This document shows positions 16,513 to 26,185 of a stretch of DNA of 64,000 bases, piece after piece. The position numbers were made by a program, and so were the translations under genes. The DNA is taken from the NCBI GenBank assembly GCA_021802425.1, contig JAJZXJ010000004.1:35604-99603 (forward strand), read 5' to 3'. Each line of letters begins with the position of its first letter. The first letter of the stretch is position 1. The notes beneath the pieces are model-generated. The model made no database searches and was not told where the DNA came from. It worked only from the letters and a program-made list of their open reading frames with translations. Source of the DNA: Acidulodesulfobacterium sp021802425 (GTDB lineage: Bacteria > SZUA-79 > Acidulodesulfobacterales > Acidulodesulfobacteraceae).

Positions 16513-16578
16513 TTTATTATAAGATTTTTTGTTTATTTTATAATTAAAATAGGTTAATTTAAATTATGGGAAATTACA

Positions 16579-17688
16579 ATGGACAGAAAAACTGTAATAG
16601 AAAACATATTTAAAAAAAATTTCTGCGTGAAACCCGGAGAAACTGTTTTAATTTATACCGATACAATATCTAAAGATGAAAATATCACAAAAAAGGATAG
16701 GTCAAGAAGAGAAAAACTTATAAAAATTGCTTCCGATTTTATGGACATAGGAAAAAATTTTGGGAATGTTAAATATATCGAATACGAATCCTTAAAAGAA
16801 CACGGAAACGAACCTCCGATAGAAGTCTGGAAGTCTGCCTTCGGCAAATCATTTTTTGAATTTATAAAAGAAAATAAACTTTTGGTTAATATTACTCAAA
16901 AAATAATAAGCGGCGGGCAAAAAAAATTATTATCCGATTTTATCGCAAACCATAACGGCGAATACGTCAACGCCGTTATTGCCCTTTCTAATTTTTCCAC
17001 AAGCCATACCCTGTTTAGAGACCTCATAACCAATTACGGCGGCGCCAGGTTCGCAAGCATGCCTTTATTCGAAGACTCTATGTTCGAAACCGCTCTAAAT
17101 ATCGATACAACCGAATTAGCCGATTTTACCTTAAATGTTTATAAAAAGTTGCTCGATGCTTCCAAAGTAAACATAAGTGCAAAAAACGGAACGGATATAA
17201 CCTTTTACATCCGCGAAAACGGTTTTATGTCCGATACCGGCTTGCTTAACAGCAGGGGTTCTTTTAGCAATCTTCCCGCAGGCGAGGTTTATACCGCGCC
17301 TTTAGAAAATATGACGCATGGAAAATTTGTTATGGAATATGCGCCGACTTCTAAACTTAAAAAGCCTCTTACGCTTTATATAGACAAAGGCAAGTTAAGC
17401 TATATCGAAGGGGACGACGATTTTAAACGGCACTTGACCGAGGCGATAGAAAAGAACAATCTTGTATCCAATATCGCCGAGCTCGGCATAGGAACAAACA
17501 GAGCGGCGAAAAACTTTCAAAATATACTGGAGGCCGAAAAAATTTACGGCACTATCCACATGGCGCTTGGAGATAACTCATCATTCGGCGGAATCGTAAG
17601 GGTCAATTTTCATGAGGATTTTATTTTATTTAATCCAGAAATTACGGTTACGACAAAAGACGGAAATAGTTTTAAGTTATCGCATTAA
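16579..17688 (+). CDS. M29-family (thermophilic-type) metallo-aminopeptidase
   Basis: The 369-residue protein has the M29 layout: N-terminal substrate domain followed by a C-terminal half with NLPAGEVYTAPLE, HGKFVMEY, ELGIGTN and IHMALGDN...FGG, which hold the Glu and His metal ligands and catalytic Glu of AmpS/AmpT-type enzymes. These cytosolic enzymes release N-terminal residues using two metal ions. The protein is slightly shorter than the ~400 residues usual for the family. No clear Shine-Dalgarno; the start was taken at the ATG that gives the expected N-terminus. Confidence 0.8.
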   Translation: MDRKTVIENIFKKNFCVKPGETVLIYTDTISKDENITKKDRSRREKLIKIASDFMDIGKNFGNVKYIEYESLKEHGNEPPIEVWKSAFGKSFFEFIKENKLLVNITQKIISGGQKKLLSDFIANHNGEYVNAVIALSNFSTSHTLFRDLITNYGGARFASMPLFEDSMFETALNIDTTELADFTLNVYKKLLDASKVNISAKNGTDITFYIRENGFMSDTGLLNSRGSFSNLPAGEVYTAPLENMTHGKFVMEYAPTSKLKKPLTLYIDKGKLSYIEGDDDFKRHLTEAIEKNNLVSNIAELGIGTNRAAKNFQNILEAEKIYGTIHMALGDNSSFGGIVRVNFHEDFILFNPEITVTTKDGNSFKLSH

Positions 17689-17718
17689 ACATCGCATTTG
17701 CTTTACATAATTTAAATT

Positions 17719-18351
17719 ATGGAAGACATAAAATCGATAGATTATTTTAAATCTTTAAATGAGGGCATTTTAAATGATGTTATGCCCCTCTTTAGGGAAG
17801 AAAACTATGAAGCGGGCGAGAATATTTTTATAGAAGGGGATAAATCTAAAGGAATATACTTTGTTATGCGGGGAGCGGTTAAGGTTTATAAATCGTCTAA
17901 AGACGGCAGGGAGCAGATACTTAAGCTTATTTACGCGGGGGATTCCTTTAACGATGTTACGGTATTTACAAGCGATAAAAACCCTGCTTCGGCAGATGCC
18001 GTTACAAATGTTAAATTGTATTTATTGTCCCGTGACAATATTATCGGTTTAATTTACAAGCATCCCGAAATATCTTTGAATATCATAAAGAGTATGACCG
18101 AGAAACTAAGATATTTAACGGGCAGGATAGAAGATCTTTCGTTAAAACACACGCAGGAAAGAATTGCAAAGATACTCCTTTTATTCGAGGGCAAAAAATT
18201 AAGCCAGAAAATAATTGCCGATATTGCGGGAACGGCAAGAGAGGTTGTTTCAAGGGCGCTGAAAGATTTTTCGTCTCACGGCATCATAAAGATAGATAAA
18301 AGGGATATAATAATATTAGATAAGAAAAAATTGAAGGATTTGGGGGAATAA
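17719..18351 (+). CDS. Crp/Fnr-family transcription regulator
   Basis: The 210-residue protein has an N-terminal cyclic-nucleotide-binding-type beta barrel (about 12-115, GEN IFIEGDKSKGIYFVMRG) and a C-terminal winged helix with the recognition segment IADIAGTAREVVSRALKDFSSHGII. It contains no Cys, so it cannot be an Fe-S FNR-type oxygen sensor; the ligand could be a nucleotide, haem or none. It lies 30 bases after the peptidase and 18 before rsmD. Targets are unknown. Confidence 0.88.
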   Translation: MEDIKSIDYFKSLNEGILNDVMPLFREENYEAGENIFIEGDKSKGIYFVMRGAVKVYKSSKDGREQILKLIYAGDSFNDVTVFTSDKNPASADAVTNVKLYLLSRDNIIGLIYKHPEISLNIIKSMTEKLRYLTGRIEDLSLKHTQERIAKILLLFEGKKLSQKIIADIAGTAREVVSRALKDFSSHGIIKIDKRDIIILDKKKLKDLGE

Positions 18352-18369
18352 CCGAAATAACAACCGGAA

Positions 18370-18933
18370 ATGCGTATTATAAGCGGGTCATTAAGGGGAA
18401 GGAAAATTCCCAATGTATATAAAATCAAAAATGTTTCGCCGTCATCGGACTTTTTAAAAGGGGTATTGTTTAATGTAATCGGACGCGATATAAGGGGCAA
18501 GGTTTTTTGCGATTTATACGCAGGTTCAGGCAATATAGGTTTTGAAGCCCTTTCAAGGGGGGCAGCTTTCTGTGTTTTTGTTGAAACCTCACCCGCTTTA
18601 ATACCTTTAATAATAGATCTTTCAAAAAAATTCGGCATCGAAGAAAAAGTTAAGATTATAAAAAAGGATGTGTTTAAGGCTTTAGAAAAGGGGCTTTTAA
18701 AAGAATATAAGCCTGATTATATATTTCTTGACCCGCCTTATAATTTAGGGCTTTGCGGGAAAACAATTGACGGGATAATAGCAAGCTTATCTCCCCTTGA
18801 TTTTAATGCCGGTAATAATATTATAGTCCAGCACGATAAACGGGAGATTTTACCTGCGAAATATCCCCCTTATAAACTCGTAAGCGAGAAAAAACACGGC
18901 AAATCGGTTTTATCATTTTACCGCGTGTTATAA
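18370..18933 (+). CDS. rsmD: 16S rRNA (guanine966-N2)-methyltransferase
   Basis: The 187-residue protein starts MRIISGSLRGRKI, has the SAM site DLYAGSGNIGFEALSRGA (about 47-64), and the catalytic N-methyltransferase motif DPPYN (about 122-126), all diagnostic of RsmD. It modifies G966 of 16S rRNA. Its last 16 bases overlap the convergent phosphoketolase gene. Confidence 0.93.
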   Translation: MRIISGSLRGRKIPNVYKIKNVSPSSDFLKGVLFNVIGRDIRGKVFCDLYAGSGNIGFEALSRGAAFCVFVETSPALIPLIIDLSKKFGIEEKVKIIKKDVFKALEKGLLKEYKPDYIFLDPPYNLGLCGKTIDGIIASLSPLDFNAGNNIIVQHDKREILPAKYPPYKLVSEKKHGKSVLSFYRVL

Positions 18934-21311
18934 ACCCACTTCCAGTTTTTAATCTCGGGCATATCGTCATCGTATTTTGAAATATATTCTTTGTGATTTA
19001 TAATTTTATTAGTCATTTCCTCTTTAATATATGCGGCTTTATATTTAAGATACGGAACCCTGTCCGCGGCATCCATGACAAGATGGAATCTGTCTAAGTC
19101 GTTTCTAACCGTCATATCAAAAGGCGTGGTTGTTGTTCCTTCCTCTTTGTAGCCCCTTACATGAATATTTTTGTGGTTCGTTCTTCTGTAGCTAAGCCTG
19201 TGTATCAACCACGGATACCCGTGGAAGGCAAAAACAACCGGTTTGTCTTCCGTAAACAGGGTATCGAATTCCTTATCGGATAAGCCGTTAGGGTGTTCTT
19301 CCTTCGGCGTCAGCGTCATTAAATCAACCACATTAATAACCCTTATTTTAAGTTCCGGAGCAAGATTGTTTAAAATAGACGCGGCCGCAAGGGTTTCCAA
19401 TGTCGGGACATCCCCGGCGCATGCCATAACGATGTCAGGTTCATAACCCCTGTCATTGCTTGCGAAATCCATTATTCCCAGCCCCTTTTTGCAAATCTTA
19501 ATAGCGGAGTCCATATCGTACCACTGAAGTTCTTCTTGCTTGCCGGCTATTATGACATTTATCCTGTTCTTACTTCTAAAACATTTGTCGGCAATTGCAA
19601 GGAGCGTATTTGTATCCGGCGGCAAATATATTCTTATATATTTAGGTTTTTTTGTTATTACATGGTCGATAAATCCCGGATCCTGATGTGAAAAACCGTT
19701 ATGGTCCTGCCGCCATACGTGAGATGTCAAAAGATAATTTAAAGAAGGTATCGGTCTTCTCCATTCTACTTCATCTGCTTCTTTCAGCCACTTTGCATGC
19801 TGGTTAAACATAGAGTCTATTATATGAATAAAGGCTTCGTAGCATGAAAAAAAGCCGTGCCTTCCTGTTAATAAATATCCTTCCAGAAGGCCTTCGCAAG
19901 TATGTTCGCTAAGTATTTCGATAACCCTTCCTTTATGGGACAGATGGTCGTCATAATTAAAAATATCACCCCACCACTGTCTATCGGTTACATCAAAAAC
20001 AGCGTTAAGCCTGTTTGAATTATGCTCGTCGGGACTGAAAATTCTAAAGTTATCGGGGTTTAATTTAACTACATCGCGCAGGTAATATCCAAGCGTGGTT
20101 GTGGCTTTTCCGTAAACCGTAGCGGGTTTTTCCGCCTTTTCGGCATATTTTGTAAAATCGGGGAGAACTAAATCTTTTGACAATAAGCCGCCGTTAGCAT
20201 GGATATTGGCGCTCATCCTTTTTTCTTTTTTAGGAGTAAATTCCTTTATTTTGTTTATTAAAGAACCTTTTTCATCGAATAATTTTTCGGGTTTATAAGA
20301 TTTCATCCAGTTTTCCAATATTTTTATATGTTCAGGTTTTTCTTTAAAATCCGTGATCGGAACCTGATGAGCGCGCCAGTACCCCTCAAGCTTAAGTCCG
20401 TCAATCTCTTTCGGGCATGTCCAGCCTTTAGGGGTTTTTAAAATTATCATGGGATAGACAGGTCTTGTAAAATTTTTATCATTTTTTTTATTTACGGTAT
20501 TTCTAATAGTATTAATTTCTTCAGAAATTTTATCAAGCGTCAATGCCATTTTATTATGGGCTATATTTACATCTTCCGCTTCGACAAGATAAGGTGTATA
20601 TCCATAGCCTTTAAACAGATTTATCAACTCTTCTTCGTTTATGCGGGCCAATATTGCCGGGTTATTAATTTTATAGCCGTTTAAATGTAAAATCGGAACG
20701 ACGATGCCGTCTATCAAGGGGTTTAAAAACTTGTTAATATGCCATGAGGCAGCCATCGGTCCGGTTTCGGCTTCGCCGTCTCCGACGACGCAAAAAACGG
20801 TTAAATCAGGGTTATCTAACGCCGCCCCATAGGCATGGCTTAAGGCATAACCAAGCTCGCCGCCTTCATGGATAGAGCCCGGAGTTTTAGGGGAAACATG
20901 GCTTGGGACGCCGTCCGGCGTAGAAAATTGTCTGAAAAGCGCTTTAAGTCCGCCTCCGTTTTCGGAAATATTCGGATAATATTCACTGCAGGTTCCTTCG
21001 ATGTAAGTATTTGCGATGATTGCAGGGCCGCCGTGCCCGGGACCGGTAATAAACAGCGAATTTAAATCATATTTTTTTATGATTCTATTTAAATGCGCAT
21101 AAATAAAATTAAGTCCGGGCGAGGTACCCCAGTGTCCTAATAACCTGGGTTTTATATGTTCGAGTTTTAAGGGGGTTAGCAGTAATGGGTTATCCATTAA
21201 ATAAATCTGCCCTATCGTTAAATAGTTTGCGGCATCGAAATACAGATTTAATGTTTGAAGTTCGCTTGCAGAAAGATAATTTCTAAATTTTTCGGCTTGA
21301 GAAGTATTCAT
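18918..21311 (-). CDS. xfp: Xylulose-5-phosphate/fructose-6-phosphate phosphoketolase
   Basis: This ThDP enzyme splits xylulose-5-P or fructose-6-P with phosphate to acetyl-phosphate and a shorter sugar phosphate. The 797-residue length is normal. Near the N-terminus are LGHWGTSPGLNFIYAHLNR and GPGHGGPA, then STPDGVPSHVSPKTPGSIHEGGELGYALSHA and the ThDP site VVGDGEAETGP...HLNGYKINNP. A ribosome site (GGAGGC) precedes the ATG. It lies 62 bases downstream of copA on the same strand. Acetyl-phosphate from it could feed acetate or acetyl-CoA formation. Confidence 0.96.
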   Translation of the reverse strand: MNTSQAEKFRNYLSASELQTLNLYFDAANYLTIGQIYLMDNPLLLTPLKLEHIKPRLLGHWGTSPGLNFIYAHLNRIIKKYDLNSLFITGPGHGGPAIIANTYIEGTCSEYYPNISENGGGLKALFRQFSTPDGVPSHVSPKTPGSIHEGGELGYALSHAYGAALDNPDLTVFCVVGDGEAETGPMAASWHINKFLNPLIDGIVVPILHLNGYKINNPAILARINEEELINLFKGYGYTPYLVEAEDVNIAHNKMALTLDKISEEINTIRNTVNKKNDKNFTRPVYPMIILKTPKGWTCPKEIDGLKLEGYWRAHQVPITDFKEKPEHIKILENWMKSYKPEKLFDEKGSLINKIKEFTPKKEKRMSANIHANGGLLSKDLVLPDFTKYAEKAEKPATVYGKATTTLGYYLRDVVKLNPDNFRIFSPDEHNSNRLNAVFDVTDRQWWGDIFNYDDHLSHKGRVIEILSEHTCEGLLEGYLLTGRHGFFSCYEAFIHIIDSMFNQHAKWLKEADEVEWRRPIPSLNYLLTSHVWRQDHNGFSHQDPGFIDHVITKKPKYIRIYLPPDTNTLLAIADKCFRSKNRINVIIAGKQEELQWYDMDSAIKICKKGLGIMDFASNDRGYEPDIVMACAGDVPTLETLAAASILNNLAPELKIRVINVVDLMTLTPKEEHPNGLSDKEFDTLFTEDKPVVFAFHGYPWLIHRLSYRRTNHKNIHVRGYKEEGTTTTPFDMTVRNDLDRFHLVMDAADRVPYLKYKAAYIKEEMTNKIINHKEYISKYDDDMPEIKNWKWVYNTR

Positions 21312-21373
21312 TCATGCCTCCTTATATATAATTAAAATTAATATTTAAGGTTGTTTTTATACCGCAGGCCGTT

Positions 21374-24238
21374 TCATAACCTATCCATTTTCTTTGAATA
21401 GCTCCTTAACATAATGGAGTTAAGCGATACGGTTATACTGGAAACCGCCATTGCCGCCCCCGCCGCTGCCGGCGGCAGCAGCCAGCCGGTGAAGTGGTAA
21501 AAAACTCCCGCCGCGAACGGGATACCCAGCCCGTTAAAGAAAAATGCCCAAAAAAGGTTTTGTTTCACTTTGTTTAAAGTTTTTCTGCCGAGCGCCACGC
21601 TTTTATAAGCATCTTTAATATCGCTTTTTACTAATATAATGTCGCCGGTTTCCCTTGCGACATCGGTTCCGCTGCCTATTGCTATTCCTACATCGGCATA
21701 AGCCAGCGCCGGCGCATCGTTTATGCCGTCGCCGACCATTGCGACTTTTAATCCTAAATTTTTTAGTTTTTTTATTTCATTAAGTTTGTCCTGCGGTAAA
21801 ACATTTGCGATGACATTTTTTTCGTCTATCCCCACTTGAACGGCAACGCTTGTAGCTGAATTTAGATTGTCCCCCGTTAAAAGATATGCCGCTATGCCCA
21901 TGGATTTTAATTTAGTTATCGCTTCTTTTGCCCCTTTCTTAACTTTGTCTGCTAAAGTAATAATGCCGGCCATATCTGAGCCGGCAGAAATTCCGATAAC
22001 GGTTTTGCTTTCCTTTGCATATTTTTCCTCAAGTTCGCTAAATTTAGACAAATCGATATTTTCAGTCTCGAACAGCCCTTTCTTCCCGATAAGAATCTTT
22101 TTACCGCCGTAATTCAATGTTATGCCAAGGCCGCCTATTTCTTGATAATAGGCAGGCTGAACCTCGGCTCTGTCTATACCGACGGCAGTTTTTTCGTTAG
22201 ATTCGTTATATTTCTTAACTATTGCCGCTGCAATAGGGTGGGAGGAAAAACCCTCTCCGTAAGCGGCGATTTTTAAAATTTCATTTGCCGGTAAACTGCC
22301 TAAGGGTATTATATCCGTTACCTCAGGTTTGCCGTAAGTAATTGTACCAGTTTTATCAAAAACAACGGCGTTTATTCTTGCTATCTCTTCGAGGCCGGAT
22401 GATTTTTTTATTAATATCCCCTTTTCGAGGCCGATTGAACTTCCAACCATAAGAGCCATAGGCGTAGCAAGCCCCATTGCGCAGGGGCAGGCTATAACCA
22501 GTACCGCGATAGCGGCGGATAGAGCAAATAAAAAATTAGAATGAAAAATATATCTCCATGAGAAGAATGCTATTAAAGATATTGCAACGACGATTGGAAC
22601 AAAATAATTAGTTACTTCATCGGCTATTCGCTGAATCGGCGCTTTATCCGCCTGGGCATCTTCCACAAGCCGGACTATTTGTGAAAGTATCGTATCTTTG
22701 CCAACCCTTAAAGCCTTTATTTTTATAACCTGCCCTATGTTTATCGTTGCGCCGCTTACCTCGCCGTTAACCTTTTTTTCAACGGGGATAGGTTCACCCG
22801 TCAGCATAGACTCGTCTATCTGGGTTTGCCCCTCCATGATTACACCGTCAACGGGAATTTTATCACCCTTTTTTACTAAAAGAATATCCCCCGCTTTCAC
22901 GCTCGAAGTGTCCACCACCTTCACTGCCCCGTTGTTTTCGATAAGGTTCGCTTTGTTAGCCTGAAGTTTAAACAGGGCTTTTAATGAGGATGCCGCCCTT
23001 TGTTTCGATATTTTTTCCAAAAATTTTCCCGTCCTTATAAAAAGTATCAGTAATACCGCGGTATCGAAATATAATTGTCCGTTAATTAAAAATACCGATG
23101 CGACGGAATAAAAATATGCCGCCGATATTCCCAATGCAACAAGAACATCCATATTGGACGAAAAACTTTTTAAAGAATAATACGCCCCCTTATAAAACGT
23201 CAATCCTGCGGTAAATTGAACTATCGTGGCTAATATAAATAAAATAAATACCTTAAATTCATTCGGAGTTTCCGCCATTTTTGCCATGCCGAACATATTT
23301 TTATAGGTCAGTATAACGACGGGAATTGTAAGAATGAATGTAAATATTAACCAATAAAGGTCTTTTTTCCAATCCGGTATTTTACGAAACCATTTGTCTA
23401 TAAACGGGATATGTGCGTTTATGCTTAAGGATTTTTCCGTATCAAAGCCGGTTTCCGTTTCGTCCATAGGCGTGTATCCGCTTTCCGTTACGGCTTTAAA
23501 TATAGCCTCTTTAGATGTTAGGGACGGGTCGAACGATACAAATCCGCTTTCCCCGGCAAAATTAACGGTTACTTTATTTATTCCATCGATCTTCCCAACC
23601 CCTTTTTCGATGGTTCTGGCGCAATTTGCGCAGTGCATCCCTTCTATCTTAAATCTGAGGTTTTCTGCTTCCGGTTTTTCCTGTTTATTTTTACCCTCTG
23701 CCGGTTGAATTGCCCGGCGTTGCAATATGGTTTGCTGCGCTTCATCTATAAGCTCGGCGCCGAACCCGGCAAATTTAACCATTTTAATTATTTCATCGGG
23801 CGAAAGATTATTTGCATCCGAATCGACATAGAGGGTTTCGTTTACGAAGTTAAGCCGCGCGTTTTTGACGCCGTCTATTCTTTTTACGGTGTCGGCTATG
23901 GTTTCCGCGCAAGAAGCGCAATCCATTTTGCTTATTTTGAATTTATATTGTTTTTGTTGCGAGGGGGCGGCATTTCCTTTATCGGTCAAGGTGGGAGAAC
24001 GGTCCTTCGTTTCGTGTCCATGGTCGTCTTCTTCTTCGGTTTCATAACCCGCTTCTTTTATGGCTTTTTTAATATCAGAGGTTGAAGTCGTTCCTTCGTC
24101 GAATGCCACATCAGCGCATTTATCTTTAAGGCTTACATTGACGGATTTCACTCCTTTAATGGAAGATACGGCTTTTGTAACGGTTTTTACGCAATGTTCG
24201 CATGTCATTCCATGGACGGCTATTTTTTCATTTTTCAT
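21374..24238 (-). CDS. copA: Copper-exporting P1B-type ATPase with three N-terminal HMA domains
   Basis: The 954-residue protein has three metal-binding MxCxxC sites at 11-16 (MTCEHC), 105-110 (MDCASC) and 201-206 (MHCANC). A His/acidic linker separates the first two. The membrane part has the Cu(I) site CPC in VIACPCAMGLATP, followed by phosphorylation motif DKTGT, the nucleotide-domain SSHPIA and hinge GDGINDAPALAYADVGIA. CPC plus HMA domains indicates Cu(I)/Ag(I) export across the inner membrane. Most CopA proteins have one or two HMA domains, so three suggests extra sensing. No copper regulator is seen nearby. Confidence 0.93.
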   Translation of the reverse strand: MKNEKIAVHGMTCEHCVKTVTKAVSSIKGVKSVNVSLKDKCADVAFDEGTTSTSDIKKAIKEAGYETEEEDDHGHETKDRSPTLTDKGNAAPSQQKQYKFKISKMDCASCAETIADTVKRIDGVKNARLNFVNETLYVDSDANNLSPDEIIKMVKFAGFGAELIDEAQQTILQRRAIQPAEGKNKQEKPEAENLRFKIEGMHCANCARTIEKGVGKIDGINKVTVNFAGESGFVSFDPSLTSKEAIFKAVTESGYTPMDETETGFDTEKSLSINAHIPFIDKWFRKIPDWKKDLYWLIFTFILTIPVVILTYKNMFGMAKMAETPNEFKVFILFILATIVQFTAGLTFYKGAYYSLKSFSSNMDVLVALGISAAYFYSVASVFLINGQLYFDTAVLLILFIRTGKFLEKISKQRAASSLKALFKLQANKANLIENNGAVKVVDTSSVKAGDILLVKKGDKIPVDGVIMEGQTQIDESMLTGEPIPVEKKVNGEVSGATINIGQVIKIKALRVGKDTILSQIVRLVEDAQADKAPIQRIADEVTNYFVPIVVAISLIAFFSWRYIFHSNFLFALSAAIAVLVIACPCAMGLATPMALMVGSSIGLEKGILIKKSSGLEEIARINAVVFDKTGTITYGKPEVTDIIPLGSLPANEILKIAAYGEGFSSHPIAAAIVKKYNESNEKTAVGIDRAEVQPAYYQEIGGLGITLNYGGKKILIGKKGLFETENIDLSKFSELEEKYAKESKTVIGISAGSDMAGIITLADKVKKGAKEAITKLKSMGIAAYLLTGDNLNSATSVAVQVGIDEKNVIANVLPQDKLNEIKKLKNLGLKVAMVGDGINDAPALAYADVGIAIGSGTDVARETGDIILVKSDIKDAYKSVALGRKTLNKVKQNLFWAFFFNGLGIPFAAGVFYHFTGWLLPPAAAGAAMAVSSITVSLNSIMLRSYSKKMDRL

Positions 24239-24364
24239 GATAGGTCTCCCGTTAATTATTAAGATATATCTCTATCTGATATATATATATTTATACCAGT
24301 TTATCATAGATTATTATGCACATTATAGCACTGCAGGGAACTTTTTTCAAACGGAGCAAGCGGA

Positions 24365-24388
24365 TCCCCAAATCGGGATTTGGGCGGA
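24365..24388. repeat. Short inverted repeat upstream of copA
   Basis: CCCAAATC and GATTTGGG form a tight hairpin in the 232-base copA-coaD intergenic region. It could be an operator or a transcript hairpin; there is no T run on either side. Confidence 0.35.
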
Positions 24389-24470
24389 TTTATTCTATTG
24401 AAAAAATAATCGTTAAGTTTTATAATATATCACTTATATACAAAATAAAAGCATTTAACGAGGTTGATAA

Positions 24471-25007
24471 ATGGCAAATATATCTAAATATAAAACCGCC
24501 GTTTACCCGGGTTCATTCGACCCTGTTACTTACGGTCATTTAGATGTTTTAAAAAGAAGCCTCAGCGTATTTGACAAGGTGGTTGTGGCGGTTGCCTGCA
24601 ATAAAAAGAAGCCTTATCTTTTTAAGCAGTCTATGAGGATTGACCTTATAGACAGGATTTTAAAAGAAGACGAAGAAATAGACAATAACAGGGTTGAAGT
24701 AATAGCTTTAAAGGGACTTCTTGTTAAGTATGTAGAAAGCATTAACGCAAAGGTAATTATAAGAGGACTTAGGGCGGTTTCCGATTTTGAATACGAGCTT
24801 CAGCTCGCGATAACTAACAGGACGCTTAATTCCGACATAGAGACGATATTTATGATGACCGCCGAAAAGTACTCATTTTTAAGTTCCACTATAGTTAAGG
24901 AGATTTCCCGTCTCGGAGGAGATGTTTCCAGCATGGTTCCGAAGGTAATCGCCTCCGAGCTTGCGAAAATTTATTCCAAAGGAGAAAATGATGAAACTCT
25001 CATGTAG
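24471..25007 (+). CDS. coaD: Phosphopantetheine adenylyltransferase
   Basis: CoaD makes dephospho-CoA from 4'-phosphopantetheine and ATP. The 178-residue protein has the nucleotidyltransferase motif YPGSFDPVTYGHLDVLKRS (residues 12-30), RGLRAVSDFEYE and a C-terminal SSTIVKEISRLGGDVS, all typical of CoaD. About 10 extra C-terminal residues precede the stop. It overlaps the next gene by 17 bases. Confidence 0.96.
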   Translation: MANISKYKTAVYPGSFDPVTYGHLDVLKRSLSVFDKVVVAVACNKKKPYLFKQSMRIDLIDRILKEDEEIDNNRVEVIALKGLLVKYVESINAKVIIRGLRAVSDFEYELQLAITNRTLNSDIETIFMMTAEKYSFLSSTIVKEISRLGGDVSSMVPKVIASELAKIYSKGENDETLM

Positions 25008-26172
25008 AGCGTCTTCAATAAAGCCGTCCGCCACTCTTGCCATAACCGCAAAGGCTAAAAAACTTAAAGCCGAAGGGAAAAATATTATCGGTTTTGGAGC
25101 AGGCGAACCGGATTTCGACACGCCGGGTTATATCAAAAACGCCGTCAAAGACGCCCTAGACAAAGGTTATACCAAATATACCCCGGTTTCGGGAATCGAG
25201 GAGCTTAAATCGGCAATTGCGGATAAGTTTTTATCCGATTATAATGTTGGATACGAACAGAGCGAGATAATCGTTTCTTGCGGCGGAAAGCACAGCCTTT
25301 ACAATCTCTTTTCGGCTCTCTTAAACGAAGGCGACGAGATTATTATCCCGTCGCCCTATTGGGTGTCTTATACCGAAATTATAAAGCTTTCAGGAGGAGT
25401 TCCCGTTGTAGTCGATACATCCCGAAACGGGTTTAAATTTAACCTGAGGATGCTTGAAAGTAATTTGACGAAAAAGACAAGGGGATTAATCATAAACAGC
25501 CCTTCTAATCCGACAGGGGTTTTAATGGACGAGAAAGATATTATCGAGATCGCAAACTTTGTCAAAAAGAAAGGTTTATACATAATAACCGACGATATTT
25601 ATGAAAAAATAATCTTTGACGATAAAAAATTTTTTAATGCGCTGATGGCCGGCAAATCGATGAAAGAAAATACCGTTGCCGTCAATGCGGTTTCTAAGAC
25701 ATACTCTATGACCGGATTCAGAATAGGCTATACGGCGGGTCCCAAAGATTTAATATCGGCAATGAATAATATCCAGTCCCAAAGCACATCCAACCCCACG
25801 ACATTTGCCCAATACGGGGCTTTGGCGGCATTAAAGGGCGGTTATGATTTTACCGTTATGATGCGGAACGAATTTCAAAAAAGAAGGGATTATATGATGG
25901 ATTTTTTTGACAAAAACATAAAAAGCGTTACCCCCGTTAAGCCGGATGGGGCATTTTATATTTTTGCCGATATTTCAAAGGTCTTTGACGAAAGCGGGAA
26001 TAAAATAAATTCCTCGACCGAGTTTTGCGATTACCTGTTAGATAAATATCTTGTCGCAGCCGTTCCCGGCGTTGAGTTCGGGAATGACAATTTTATAAGG
26101 CTGTCTTTTGCGACAAGCCTTGATGTCATAAAAGAAGGTTTAAATAGAATAAAAGAAGCGGTATCCTTTTGA
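24991..26172 (+). CDS. Class I aminotransferase, probable aspartate aminotransferase
   Basis: From the ATG at 24991 (six bases after AAAGGAG) the protein has 393 residues. It shows GFGAGEPDFDTP near the N-terminus, YTPVSGIEELKSAI, the PLP-contacting NSPSNPTGV, and the Schiff-base Lys in VSKTYSMTGFRIGYTAGP. This is the AspC/Ib subgroup pattern, acting on aspartate and sometimes other amino acids. The longer start at 24961 lies inside coaD without a ribosome site. It overlaps the end of coaD, so the two are probably co-transcribed. Confidence 0.9.
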   Translation: MKLSCRASSIKPSATLAITAKAKKLKAEGKNIIGFGAGEPDFDTPGYIKNAVKDALDKGYTKYTPVSGIEELKSAIADKFLSDYNVGYEQSEIIVSCGGKHSLYNLFSALLNEGDEIIIPSPYWVSYTEIIKLSGGVPVVVDTSRNGFKFNLRMLESNLTKKTRGLIINSPSNPTGVLMDEKDIIEIANFVKKKGLYIITDDIYEKIIFDDKKFFNALMAGKSMKENTVAVNAVSKTYSMTGFRIGYTAGPKDLISAMNNIQSQSTSNPTTFAQYGALAALKGGYDFTVMMRNEFQKRRDYMMDFFDKNIKSVTPVKPDGAFYIFADISKVFDESGNKINSSTEFCDYLLDKYLVAAVPGVEFGNDNFIRLSFATSLDVIKEGLNRIKEAVSF

Positions 26173-26185
26173 GGCAAATAATTTT

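Noticed and set aside
17719..18351. FNR-type oxygen sensor
   Set aside because: No Cys in the protein, so no Fe-S sensor.
23394..24543. Plus-strand open frames opposite copA and before coaD
   Set aside because: Shadows of copA codon bias; no recognisable domains or ribosome sites.
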